From assembly GCA_024304995.1 (NCBI GenBank), contig JAMWZD010000001.1, positions 62,001 to 126,000 on the forward strand: DNA of 64,000 nt. The letters are read 5' to 3'. This DNA comes from Rickettsiales bacterium. Lineage in GTDB: Bacteria; Pseudomonadota; Alphaproteobacteria; Rickettsiales; UBA998. The notes beneath the pieces are model-generated. The model ran no database searches, was not told the origin of the DNA, and saw only the letters and a list, made by a program, of their open reading frames with translations. A program made the position numbers and the translations under genes. This document shows positions 17,649 to 26,565 of the stretch, in pieces; within the stretch, counting starts at the first letter, position 1; each line of letters opens with the position of its first letter.

Positions 17649-18818
17649 ATGAAACAGCCAGATACAAAACCACAAAACCCTCAATTTTCTTCAGGCCCCT
17701 GCGCAAAACGTCCTGGATGGACAGTGGATGCGCTGAAAGACGCTGCAACAGGACGTTCGCATCGCTCAGGGCTTGGCAAGAAGAAGCTCAAAAAAGTCAT
17801 TGATCAGACAAGGGATTTATTAAATATTCCTGACGATTACCGTATTGGTATTGTCCCTGCATCAGACACAGGCGCTTATGAAATGGCGATGTGGACAATG
17901 CTTGGAGCACGCGGCGTGGAAGCGCTGGCGTGGGAGAGTTTCGGGCAAGGCTGGGTGACAGATGCTGTGAAGCAACTGAAGTTAGAGAATTGCGAGACGA
18001 AAATTGCCCCTTATGGAGAAATTCCAGACTTAGCATCTGTGAACTGGGATAATGACGTGCTGTTCACGTGGAACGGAACCACCTCTGGCGCATGTGTGCC
18101 CAATGCAGACTGGATTCCTGAAGACCGCAAAGGCTTAAGCATTTGTGATGCTACCTCTGCCGTCTTTGCAATGGATGTTGATTTCACGAAGCTCGATGTG
18201 GTGACATGGTCCTGGCAGAAAGTGATGGGCGGTGAAGCGGCGCATGGCATGATTGTGCTTTCTCCGCGCGCGGTAGAGCGTTTGGAAACCTTCACACCTG
18301 ACAGACCACTGCCAAAAATCTTCCGCCTGACCAAAGGTGGCAAGCTAATTGAAGGCATTTTTAAAGGAGAAACCATTAATACGCCGTCCATGATTTGCGT
18401 GGAAGATGCGATTGATGCACATGAATGGATGCATTCGATTGGCGGACTGAAAGCCGTTCAGGCGCGTTCACGAGCAAACCTAGATGCTATTGCAGCATGG
18501 GTGTCCAAAACAGACTGGGTGGATTTCCTTGTGGAAGATGCGTCCATTCGCTCCTGCACCTCCATTTGCCTGAAAATTGTTGATGATGCAGTGGCAACTA
18601 TGGATGATGAGGCACAACGTGCCTTCACCAAAGCGATGGCAGGAATGCTGGAAGAGCATGACGTTGCATATGATATAAACGGCTATCGTGATGCACCTGC
18701 AGGGCTTCGCATCTGGGGCGGCGCTACTGTAGAAACATCAGATATTGAAGCATTGCTGCCCTGGCTGGATTACGCATTTGAAGAAACAAAACAACAAACA
18801 CAACAACAAGCTGCATAA
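17649..18818 (+). CDS. serC: Phosphoserine aminotransferase
   Basis: This PLP enzyme converts 3-phosphohydroxypyruvate and glutamate to phosphoserine, step two of serine synthesis. It has 389 residues. The N-terminus has [14 protein letters not shown], and the PLP lysine lies in [17 protein letters not shown] (about residue 200). It is the alphaproteobacterial rather than the E. coli type. ATG 17649 gives the usual short N-terminus; a TTG at 17607 is in frame but adds unrelated residues. A GGGGG run stands unusually close to the ATG. serA starts 3 nt after its stop. Confidence 0.95.
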   Translation: MKQPDTKPQNPQFSSGPCAKRPGWTVDALKDAATGRSHRSGLGKKKLKKVIDQTRDLLNIPDDYRIGIVPASDTGAYEMAMWTMLGARGVEALAWESFGQGWVTDAVKQLKLENCETKIAPYGEIPDLASVNWDNDVLFTWNGTTSGACVPNADWIPEDRKGLSICDATSAVFAMDVDFTKLDVVTWSWQKVMGGEAAHGMIVLSPRAVERLETFTPDRPLPKIFRLTKGGKLIEGIFKGETINTPSMICVEDAIDAHEWMHSIGGLKAVQARSRANLDAIAAWVSKTDWVDFLVEDASIRSCTSICLKIVDDAVATMDDEAQRAFTKAMAGMLEEHDVAYDINGYRDAPAGLRIWGGATVETSDIEALLPWLDYAFEETKQQTQQQAA

Positions 18819-18821
18819 ATT

Positions 18822-20402
18822 ATGACTATTAAAGTTCTTATCTCTGACAAACTCAGCCCTTTAGCGGCAGATATTTTTAAAAAACGTGGTATCGAGGTAG
18901 ATACTAAAGTCGGTATGTCTCCAGAAGAACTGGCTGGATGCATTGGGGATTATCACGGTTTGGCTATACGTTCAGCCACAACAGTAACCCCTGAAATTCT
19001 TGAAAAGGCTGGCAAATTAAAAGTGGTTGGGCGCGCAGGAATTGGCGTGGATAATGTGAATATCAGTGCCTGTACTGCACGTGGTGTAGTGGTGATGAAC
19101 ACACCATTTGGAAATTCGGTCACTACGGCAGAACATGCGCTTTCCATGATGATGGCATGTGCGCGCAAAATTCCCCAGGCCAATGCGTCCACTCACGCAG
19201 GAAAATGGGAAAAAAGCAAGTTCATGGGAACAGAGCTTTACGGCAAAACACTGGGCTTGATTGGTTGCGGAAACATTGGTTCCATTGTGGCGGATCGTGC
19301 GCAGGGCTTGAAAATGAAAGTGGTGGCATATGACCCCTTCCTTTCAAAAGAACGTGCTGCAGAACTGAATATTGAAAAGCTGGAGCTGGATGCATTACTC
19401 GGACGTGCAGATTTCATTACATTGCACACGCCACTCAATGACGCAACGCGCAACATTTTGAACAAAGAAACACTCGCCAAAACCAAAAAAGGCGCGTTTA
19501 TCATTAACTGCGCACGCGGTGGCTTAATTGATGAAACCGCACTGAAAGCAGCCATTGAGTCTGGGCATCTGGGCGGCGCAGCATTGGATGTGTTTGAAGA
19601 AGAACCAGCAACAGACAATCAGCTCTTTGGCATGGAGCAGGTGATCTGCACGCCGCATCTGGGCGCATCCACCTCTGAAGCGCAGGAGAATGTGGCACTG
19701 CAGGTGGCAGAGCAAATGGCGGATTATCTGGTGGATGGCACAGTGACAAACGCTATCAACATGCCGTCTGTTTCTGCAGAAGATGCGGTAAAACTTGCAC
19801 CGTATATCAAACTTGCAGAGCAGCTTGGCAGCTTCGCAGGGCAGATTACAGAAACAGGGCTAAACACTATTGAAATTGAGTATTCAGGCAATGCTGCCAA
19901 ACTCAATACCAAACCCCTCAGTGCAGTGGCGCTCAAGGGCTTGCTGGAACCGCTCACTTCATCAGTGAATATGGTCAATGCACCCGCAGTGGCAAAAGAA
20001 CGCAACATAAACGTGCGCGAAACCACGACAGATGAAGTGGCAAACTATCAAAGCATGATTCGTGTGACAGTGACCACAGACAAACGCTCACGCACCGTGG
20101 CAGGCACGCTCTTTGCCAAAGAACCACGCATTGTAGAAGTGCATGGAACAAGTCTGGAAGCAACCATCTCGCCTATCATGATTTATGTGAATAATGAAGA
20201 TAAACCTGGCTTGATTGGCGGACTCGGCAAACTGCTGGGGGATGCAGGCGTGAACATCGCCAACTTCCATCTGGGACGCAACGCAGAAAAAAGTGATGCA
20301 GTCGCACTTGTGGAAGTCGATAGCGATATTGACAAGGATTTATGCAAAAAAATTGCCGAACTGCCAAGCGTGAAACAGGTGCGCGTACTGCATTTTAATT
20401 AA
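18822..20402 (+). CDS. serA: D-3-phosphoglycerate dehydrogenase
   Basis: This enzyme catalyses the first step of serine synthesis, the NAD-dependent oxidation of 3-phosphoglycerate. It is the long, 526-residue form. The Rossmann motif GLIGCGNIGSIVADRA lies near residue 145, and the substrate-binding CARGGLIDE and catalytic TPHLGAST region near 230-285. An intervening allosteric domain covers about 320-450, and a C-terminal ACT domain begins around IMIYVNNEDKPGLIGGLG (about 450-526) for serine feedback control. It forms an operon with serC. Confidence 0.96.
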   Translation: MTIKVLISDKLSPLAADIFKKRGIEVDTKVGMSPEELAGCIGDYHGLAIRSATTVTPEILEKAGKLKVVGRAGIGVDNVNISACTARGVVVMNTPFGNSVTTAEHALSMMMACARKIPQANASTHAGKWEKSKFMGTELYGKTLGLIGCGNIGSIVADRAQGLKMKVVAYDPFLSKERAAELNIEKLELDALLGRADFITLHTPLNDATRNILNKETLAKTKKGAFIINCARGGLIDETALKAAIESGHLGGAALDVFEEEPATDNQLFGMEQVICTPHLGASTSEAQENVALQVAEQMADYLVDGTVTNAINMPSVSAEDAVKLAPYIKLAEQLGSFAGQITETGLNTIEIEYSGNAAKLNTKPLSAVALKGLLEPLTSSVNMVNAPAVAKERNINVRETTTDEVANYQSMIRVTVTTDKRSRTVAGTLFAKEPRIVEVHGTSLEATISPIMIYVNNEDKPGLIGGLGKLLGDAGVNIANFHLGRNAEKSDAVALVEVDSDIDKDLCKKIAELPSVKQVRVLHFN

Positions 20403-20426
20403 GCATTTAGCACAAAGAGTATAGTC

Positions 20427-20505
20427 GTCATATTGAGCGAAGCGAAATATCCAGAGACCCTTGCATAAAAGGAGAGAATGGATCCTTCACTTCGTTCAGG
20501 ATGAC
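20427..20505. repeat. Dispersed palindromic repeat, copy 1
   Basis: The left arm begins GTCATATTGAGCGAAGCG (20427) and the right arm ends CTTCGTTCAGGATGAC (20505). The arms are imperfect inverted copies of each other, about 20 of 26 positions matching, separated by a short unrelated middle. The same arms recur at 45582 and 57328. The repeat fills most of the serA-to-20514 gap, where it may also act as a 3'-end hairpin. Confidence 0.85.
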
Positions 20506-20513
20506 AAATTCGC

Positions 20514-21026
20514 CTAACGCCCCCTGCTCTCATCTTTTTGCTGGTCAGCATTTCGCACGGGTTGCGTGGTTAAATTCTCCATTTGCGCCGCATCTGGCGC
20601 ACGCCCTGCAAACACGCCTTTTTTGAACAACTCTTCCCCCATGCCCAGAATTTGTTGCATGAGTGCTGGGTTGGCAAGCAGCATTTTGCGGATTTTTTCC
20701 AGCGCCTTGTCAGAAAGCAGATGTGCAATATAATGTTTTTCATGTTCTTTAAGCAATTCAAGCTGCTTTTCCTGCTCAGGCGTGAGTTCTTCAAACAGTC
20801 CTTTTTCATCCTGCAATGCCCGCACCATTTCGCGGAATCGCTTTACAATTTCGGTGCGGATGCTGTCTGGTGCGTCTGCCACCAATTCAGCCAGTTCATC
20901 TTCAATCGCCTGTGCCTCTTTCAAAGAAGCCACATCCTCAGCCGCGCGGTCTGCCAGATCACGCAAGTGATAATCATACGTGCCGAGAATATCCTCTTCA
21001 ATCGCGCTGATGCCGTCATTTTCCAT
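20514..21026 (-). CDS. Hypothetical coiled-coil protein, 170 aa
   Basis: I do not recognise the family. The protein is acidic and almost entirely helical by composition, with heptad-like Glu/Leu/Lys patterns from about 30 to 125 (for example [20 protein letters not shown]). It has no membrane segment. The C-terminus is polar. It is divergent from mnmA with about 80 bp between starts and converges with serA across the palindromic repeat. Confidence 0.6.
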   Translation of the reverse strand: MENDGISAIEEDILGTYDYHLRDLADRAAEDVASLKEAQAIEDELAELVADAPDSIRTEIVKRFREMVRALQDEKGLFEELTPEQEKQLELLKEHEKHYIAHLLSDKALEKIRKMLLANPALMQQILGMGEELFKKGVFAGRAPDAAQMENLTTQPVRNADQQKDESRGR

Positions 21027-21106
21027 GTCATAATGGTAAGCCAGAACCCGCCAAAACTCAAGCCTTACCGATTGCCAAACAGCGCAATTCTGCTATAATT
21101 GCGCGC

Positions 21107-22213
21107 ATGGATATTGAATTAGGCATAGACAAACCCCGCGCAGAGACAAAAGTCGTCGTCGCCATGTCTGGCGGGGTGGATAGCTCCGTAGTGGCGGCGC
21201 TTTTGCATGAGTCAGGCTATCAGGTGATAGGCATCACCTTGCAGCTTTATGATCATGGTACAGCAGTCGGCAAAAAAGGCGCGTGCTGCGCAGGGCAGGA
21301 TATTCATGATGCACGCGCGGTTGCGCAGCAACTTGGCATTCCGCATTACGTCCTGAATTATGAAGATAAATTCAAAGAAGGCGTGATGAACGACTTTGTT
21401 GAGACGTACCTCGCAGGTGAAACTCCCATCCCCTGCGTGCGCTGCAATCAGTCCGTGAAGTTTAAAGACCTGCTTTCCACTGCGAAGGAGCTGGATGCAG
21501 ATGTGATGGCAACGGGGCATTATGTGCAGCGGATAGACAATAATGGACGTGCTGAATTGCATTCGGGCGTGGATAACGGCAAAGACCAGAGTTATTTTCT
21601 GTTCGCCACCACGCAGGAACAGCTAGACTTTTTGCGTTTTCCTCTTGGCGGAATGAACAAGGAACAAACGCGTGAACTGGCGCTGAAATATGGCTTAATG
21701 GTGTCTGACAAGCCAGACTCACAGGATATTTGCTTTGTGCCAGATGGAAATTACGCCCAAGTGATTGAGAAAATACGCCCCGAAGCTGCAGATCCAGGAG
21801 ATATTGTGCATGTGGATGGCACGATTCTGGGCAAACATCGTGGCATTATTCATTACACCGTTGGACAACGCAGAGGCTTGCGGATTGCGCATCAAAACCC
21901 GCTATATGTCATCAAGTTGGATGCTGAAAAAAAAGAAGTGATTGTTGGTGAGAAAGAACATCTTGCTACACAATCTTTCACTATCAAAGAACTCAACTGG
22001 CTGGACAGTGCGCCACAATCAGCCCCCATGAAATGCATGATTAAATGGCGCTCCATGCAAGCGCTCAAACCTGCCACCATTGAAATGCTGGATGGCGGCA
22101 TGGCGCGCATCACTCCAGAAGAACCAGAATATGCCATTGCCCCTGGGCAGGCGTGTGTGGCGTATGATGGGTCTCGTGTGCTGGGTGGCGGCTGGATTTC
22201 AGCCAACGCATAG
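21107..22213 (+). CDS. mnmA: tRNA-specific 2-thiouridylase MnmA
   Basis: This enzyme adds sulfur to U34 of tRNA-Lys, -Glu and -Gln. It has 368 residues. The ATP pyrophosphatase loop is [15 protein letters not shown] (about 19-33). The two catalytic cysteines lie in [15 protein letters not shown] (near 107-110) and in [11 protein letters not shown] (near 208). The C-terminal beta-barrel begins with [10 protein letters not shown]. An extra GACCAGQD segment near residue 62 is normal for alphaproteobacterial MnmA. Confidence 0.96.
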   Translation: MDIELGIDKPRAETKVVVAMSGGVDSSVVAALLHESGYQVIGITLQLYDHGTAVGKKGACCAGQDIHDARAVAQQLGIPHYVLNYEDKFKEGVMNDFVETYLAGETPIPCVRCNQSVKFKDLLSTAKELDADVMATGHYVQRIDNNGRAELHSGVDNGKDQSYFLFATTQEQLDFLRFPLGGMNKEQTRELALKYGLMVSDKPDSQDICFVPDGNYAQVIEKIRPEAADPGDIVHVDGTILGKHRGIIHYTVGQRRGLRIAHQNPLYVIKLDAEKKEVIVGEKEHLATQSFTIKELNWLDSAPQSAPMKCMIKWRSMQALKPATIEMLDGGMARITPEEPEYAIAPGQACVAYDGSRVLGGGWISANA

Positions 22214-22245
22214 CATCTTGATGCGGCACGTGCAATTGTCCGCAT

Positions 22246-22752
22246 ATGGAATGGTTTAATATTACACTATCAGATATTGGCGGCATTGTTGCGTCAAGCG
22301 TGTTCATTTATATCGCACTACTTATCATCGTGCGCATTAATGGCTTGCGCAGTTTTTCCAAAATGTCAGGGCATGATTTTGCCGTTACCGTTGCCATCGG
22401 CTCTATCATTGCTAGCACCGTTACCGCCAAGTCACCCGCAGTGACACAAGGCGCGATTGCGATTATTGCGTTGTTAGGACTGCAAACTATGTTTTCTTGG
22501 TGGCGGTTGCGCAGAAATAGTCCAAAACTGGAAAACACACCAATCATCATTATGCGTGATGGCATCATCCTTCATGACAATCTCAAAAAAGTGAACATCA
22601 CGGAAAGTGACCTTTATGCCAAATTGCGTGAAGCAAATGTGTTGCAGCTTTCTGAAGTGCGCGCAGCGGTGTTTGAAGCCACGGGGGATGTATCCATATT
22701 GCATGGGGATGCGGTGGTGGACGATGTTTTGCTAAAAAACCTCAGACAATAA
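22246..22752 (+). CDS. DUF421 (YetF-type) membrane protein
   Basis: The 168-residue protein has three N-terminal membrane helices (about 12-30, 42-62, 67-85). A small cytoplasmic C-terminal domain carries the DUF421 (PF04239) pattern: NTPIIIMRDGIILHDNLKKVNITESDLYAKLREANV then SEVRAAVFEATGDVSIL. RINGLRSFSKMSGHDF is the family's conserved loop. The molecular function is unknown; YetF-type proteins are linked to membrane or spore physiology in Bacillus. It converges with the gene at 22753 with zero spacing. Confidence 0.88.
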   Translation: MEWFNITLSDIGGIVASSVFIYIALLIIVRINGLRSFSKMSGHDFAVTVAIGSIIASTVTAKSPAVTQGAIAIIALLGLQTMFSWWRLRRNSPKLENTPIIIMRDGIILHDNLKKVNITESDLYAKLREANVLQLSEVRAAVFEATGDVSILHGDAVVDDVLLKNLRQ

Positions 22753-23199
22753 TCAGTCATTTAATTTCATATGACGTGCAATCTGGTTGAGTTTTTCCAT
22801 CACCATCGCATGATTTCCTTCCAGAATCGCCAAACGGTGATTGGTGCTGTCCATCCATGTTTGTCGTGCGGATAACTGTTCGCTATGGCGCTCCACTTTC
22901 TGTTTTACGGGTGCAAGGTTGGAGCGAAAATCATCTGCTGTGAAACGAGGTTTCTGGGTGAACAGGTCCAGCCGTTCCAGCGCTTTTTCCGTCACCGAAT
23001 GTTTCACTGTAATTTCGGTCATTTGATTTTGCAATGCTGACACTGAGGTAACTAACCATAATATGCCTGCCGTACAAATGGTCACGGCTATTTTCATAAT
23101 GTTATCGCTGATTGTGCTTGGTGGACGCTGCCCTTTTTGCAGTAGCGCCATCATCTCAAACATCATTTCTGCATCACGATATTGTGCGGATTCACTCAT
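22753..23199 (-). CDS. Hypothetical single-pass membrane protein with coiled coil
   Basis: This 148-residue protein is not recognised. One membrane helix lies at about 35-55 (IMKIAVTICTAGILWLVTSV). A charged, helical C-terminal part shows heptad features. The layout resembles small holin-accessory or septum-like proteins, but no phage genes are nearby, so this is only shape. It is the gene downstream of the PEPC-like gene on the same strand (38-nt gap) and could be co-transcribed with it. Confidence 0.55.
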   Translation of the reverse strand: MSESAQYRDAEMMFEMMALLQKGQRPPSTISDNIMKIAVTICTAGILWLVTSVSALQNQMTEITVKHSVTEKALERLDLFTQKPRFTADDFRSNLAPVKQKVERHSEQLSARQTWMDSTNHRLAILEGNHAMVMEKLNQIARHMKLND

Positions 23200-23237
23200 C
23201 TATCCAGCGTAAGTAAACATGGCGCTGTCTGGAAGGG

Positions 23238-26200
23238 TTAAATACGACACATCGAATAATCCTGCATCTCGGACGGGAATATATCATACATGCCGAACGC
23301 TTTGCACACATGCTTTGGCAACTGCATTTTTCGCGCCACATCACTATTTTCACGCCATGCGCTCTGCACACCTTTGTGATATTGTTTGAGCGTATCCCGA
23401 ATATCAGGCTGCGCCGCTTCATCTGCATCCAGCGCTTTTTCTGCGCGTGTGGTGGCAATCCCCTTTGCACCCTTCACTGCCAGAGGCCCTAATGCAGGGC
23501 GAATATCATGCGCGAGCGCACCCACCAGCGCCACAGACGTATTTTCCAGCATAGGCAGAATTTCAATTTCTGGGTGCTGGTTGTAAATCCGCTCCTGATG
23601 CGCGAGTGCTGCATTTTCTGCCTCATGCCGTGCATGGCGAATATCCAACTGCCGCGCTAAAATCGGCAGCAATGTGCGGTAAGCATCACGAATCGTAAAT
23701 GGGCGGTCTGGGTCTGCAAATTCGGAATCTGCCTGCTTGCCAGTAGCGGCTGCAAAAATGCATTTTGCCAGCTTCGTGCCGTAATCTTCCATAAATGCCA
23801 GTGTCACTTCAGGATCTGCCAGTTTGTTTTTTGGCAGGCTGCGGAACAATTCTGCCAACTCAATTATCGTATCACGCTTCGGATGCTGCTTGCCCATCAT
23901 GCGCCACGCTTTGTCAAAATCTGTCATTTGCAGTTGCTGCGCTGCGCCGACAATATGCGTGCGATCTGGCAGACTGGCGTGAAACATCTGATAAGCGGCA
24001 TCTGCGCCGATCATTTCAAATGCTTCCAGCTGTCCAAGAAGACCGAGGTGAAACGTACCAGTCAGTTGGAACAACAAATTCCCCGTGATCGCACGCTGAC
24101 TTAACGCCGTTTTGTTGCCGCGCAATTGCTGCACAGTTTTGACAGAGGATGTGCTTTGTTCCCCGCGCTGATTTGAACGTGACGAACGGTTCGCAAGCAA
24201 GGTCGTAATCCACGCGCCGCTTTGAGCGTATAGATGGTCAAACGGGTTCACGCCATCCACCTGAAATTCCGTGTAACGATGGAAGGCTTTTCGTGCTGCA
24301 TCGTGAAACAAAACGGCGCTGCGCTGCGCTTCATCCTGCGCTTGTTGATAACGCGGAGTAACATAAGACGCAGTCACGCGCACTTCACCTTTTTCATCCA
24401 CAATTGCTGCGCCAATGCGGTGTTCCGTTGCCGCCTTGGCATACATGCTTTGTGATACCATCATTTCAAGGAACATGGCAGCACATTCAGGATATCCAAA
24501 GAGCAGACGCGTCTGCTCACCCTGAATAGTGTTTTGCGGGTTGCGGATGGTGGGCGCATTTTCGCGGCTGGCGGAATGCCCGTGCTGCTTGCCAGACTGC
24601 GCTGGGTTCACCGCGGCGCCGCGCATCAGGTCATTCCCGCCCCCATCAAAAATGCAGATAGGCACGCCGAATTTATCTGCAATATGTTGTAATGGTCGAA
24701 TCTCGTCCGTAATTGCTTGCTCCCACAATTCACGCTGCAACCGCGCCAGCTTGCCTTGCGCCCGCGTAATCACTTCGCCTGCGCTATACCCATCCCGTCG
24801 GCGATTGTCGCTATGCGCAATCATCACAGTGATGCGCCCCATCGCCTGCACATGACGCATAAAAATCGGGTCATATGCAAGACTTTTCACGCTGCGGCGC
24901 AAATTGCGCACATCTGCCACAGACTCCACCAGCATGACAATTTCCTGCGCGGCTTTGGGGTTGGCGACTTCATTGCCTGTCACATGCATCAGCGCCAAGG
25001 CTGCTTTTGCATCTGCTGGGTGAGTGGCCTCAGCAATAATCAACTTGTTTGCAATATCAGGTGCGGATGCAAGATATTGCAGGCGTTCGACAATGCGCAC
25101 GCTCGTATCATCTTTTTCACAGGCGCGGCGAAATTCGAAAAATTTATTTTGCACCACCTCTTTCAGCTGATTTAATGTGCGCTTATCTTCTTCCTCAAAC
25201 CACGCGGTCAACGCATCAGACAATATGTCCTGATTTTCTGCCAGTTCAATTCCTGCAATATCCGCAAGATGTTTTAAGGTCTGATGCAGGGATGCTGCAT
25301 CATGACGAATGTTCCCTCTTGAACCATGAAAGCCAAAAATTGACAAACGATAAAGCAGGTTATCCAGTTGCCGCACTCGCACACCGTCCATCGCAACGGC
25401 ATTGTCCTGCAACGCCTCAAGCTCTTTTTTTAGCGCATTGGGTGATTTATATTGATGCGTACGCAGGTTAGACTTGATCGCATTGATGCCATCGCACAGC
25501 CATTTATAGGCAGGTTTATCTGCATAATTCTGTGCGCACTGTTTCAGACATTTCAGATAACGCTGTTTAATCCATTCACGTTTGAGCTGCACGCCAGCGC
25601 GCAATGCATCCGCTGTGGCATTCGGGTTGCCGTCCCCGTCGAACGTGGCTGACCAGTCTTCCATCTGCATCATGGGTGTGCGAATATGCACCCCTTCATC
25701 CCCGTAGCCAGAAATTTGCAGTGCTGTGTCAATCGCGCGTTTCTGTATCAGACAGGCTTCATAAAGATTGTCAAAAATAGGGATAATCTCCTGCAATTCT
25801 TCAATCGGCGTTTTTCGAGGTGCTGCCACTGGTGCTTGCGCAAAAACATCCAGCGCTTCAATCAACGCTTCATAGGGCGCATCATCATCTGCAAGCACAC
25901 ATTCCAGTGCAATTGCCGCTTTCGTATGAGCTACACTGGTGGAGTTGGTAGGGTGGGAGGTCAGGCTGAAAGTGGCAGACAGCTCATCCAGGTAGCGTTG
26001 CACATCTTCGGCATCCACCTGCTGTTTGCGAAAATGCATTAAGGTGAAACTAATATCATCAGCTGACGAGCCATATTCGCCCTGCTCTGCTTTTAAAATC
26101 TGCACTGTGGTTTGTTTGCGCGCTATCGAAGCTATTTCCTGCATTTTCGCCTGTGCTTCAATAACCTGTTGACGCACTTCTGGTTCCCCGTAAAGTGCAT

Positions 26201-26480
26201 CGTAAAATTCTTCATATTGTTCTTTGCGCAAAGCTGCGCGTGCGTTGCGTTCAGTGCGTGTTAAATCCTGATTTAATACATCCGCAATCGCCTCGGTTCT
26301 GAGTGGCAGGATCACCTCACGGATTTTTGCAATCGCGATAGGGCAGAATTGTTCCATGCGTTTAAGCAGCAATGCCTCCAGCATATCTGCATATTGCTGC
26401 ACGTTCATCTGTGTTTCAGGCATGGATGTATATGGCACTGATGCGCCCTGACTTTCTTTAGCTACGGCTATAGAAGACAT
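23238..26480 (-). CDS. Divergent phosphoenolpyruvate carboxylase-like protein
   Basis: This 1080-residue protein is longer than typical PEPC (about 880-930). PEPC-like landmarks occur in order. FSLTSHPTNST holds the catalytic-His position (His176; TAHPTE in classical enzymes). FGFHGSRGNIRHD is next. LVESVADVRN keeps the metal-ligand Glu position. MIAHSDNRRRDG (about 555) corresponds to GYSDSAKDAG; it keeps the Asp and has Arg for the Lys. CIFDGGGNDLMRG (about 610) corresponds to FHGRGGTVGRGG but lacks the catalytic Arg. The classical C-terminal NTG end is absent. If active it would make oxaloacetate from PEP and bicarbonate, but the loss of key residues makes that doubtful. It lies 85 nt downstream of virD4 on the same strand. 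Confidence 0.7.
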   Translation of the reverse strand: MSSIAVAKESQGASVPYTSMPETQMNVQQYADMLEALLLKRMEQFCPIAIAKIREVILPLRTEAIADVLNQDLTRTERNARAALRKEQYEEFYDALYGEPEVRQQVIEAQAKMQEIASIARKQTTVQILKAEQGEYGSSADDISFTLMHFRKQQVDAEDVQRYLDELSATFSLTSHPTNSTSVAHTKAAIALECVLADDDAPYEALIEALDVFAQAPVAAPRKTPIEELQEIIPIFDNLYEACLIQKRAIDTALQISGYGDEGVHIRTPMMQMEDWSATFDGDGNPNATADALRAGVQLKREWIKQRYLKCLKQCAQNYADKPAYKWLCDGINAIKSNLRTHQYKSPNALKKELEALQDNAVAMDGVRVRQLDNLLYRLSIFGFHGSRGNIRHDAASLHQTLKHLADIAGIELAENQDILSDALTAWFEEEDKRTLNQLKEVVQNKFFEFRRACEKDDTSVRIVERLQYLASAPDIANKLIIAEATHPADAKAALALMHVTGNEVANPKAAQEIVMLVESVADVRNLRRSVKSLAYDPIFMRHVQAMGRITVMIAHSDNRRRDGYSAGEVITRAQGKLARLQRELWEQAITDEIRPLQHIADKFGVPICIFDGGGNDLMRGAAVNPAQSGKQHGHSASRENAPTIRNPQNTIQGEQTRLLFGYPECAAMFLEMMVSQSMYAKAATEHRIGAAIVDEKGEVRVTASYVTPRYQQAQDEAQRSAVLFHDAARKAFHRYTEFQVDGVNPFDHLYAQSGAWITTLLANRSSRSNQRGEQSTSSVKTVQQLRGNKTALSQRAITGNLLFQLTGTFHLGLLGQLEAFEMIGADAAYQMFHASLPDRTHIVGAAQQLQMTDFDKAWRMMGKQHPKRDTIIELAELFRSLPKNKLADPEVTLAFMEDYGTKLAKCIFAAATGKQADSEFADPDRPFTIRDAYRTLLPILARQLDIRHARHEAENAALAHQERIYNQHPEIEILPMLENTSVALVGALAHDIRPALGPLAVKGAKGIATTRAEKALDADEAAQPDIRDTLKQYHKGVQSAWRENSDVARKMQLPKHVCKAFGMYDIFPSEMQDYSMCRI

Positions 26481-26565
26481 AATATTCCCGTAAATGTTGT
26501 TTGCTTCTTAAATGTAGCAGATAACCATAAGCTGTAAAGGCTTCGCTGGACATATCAGCATTATC

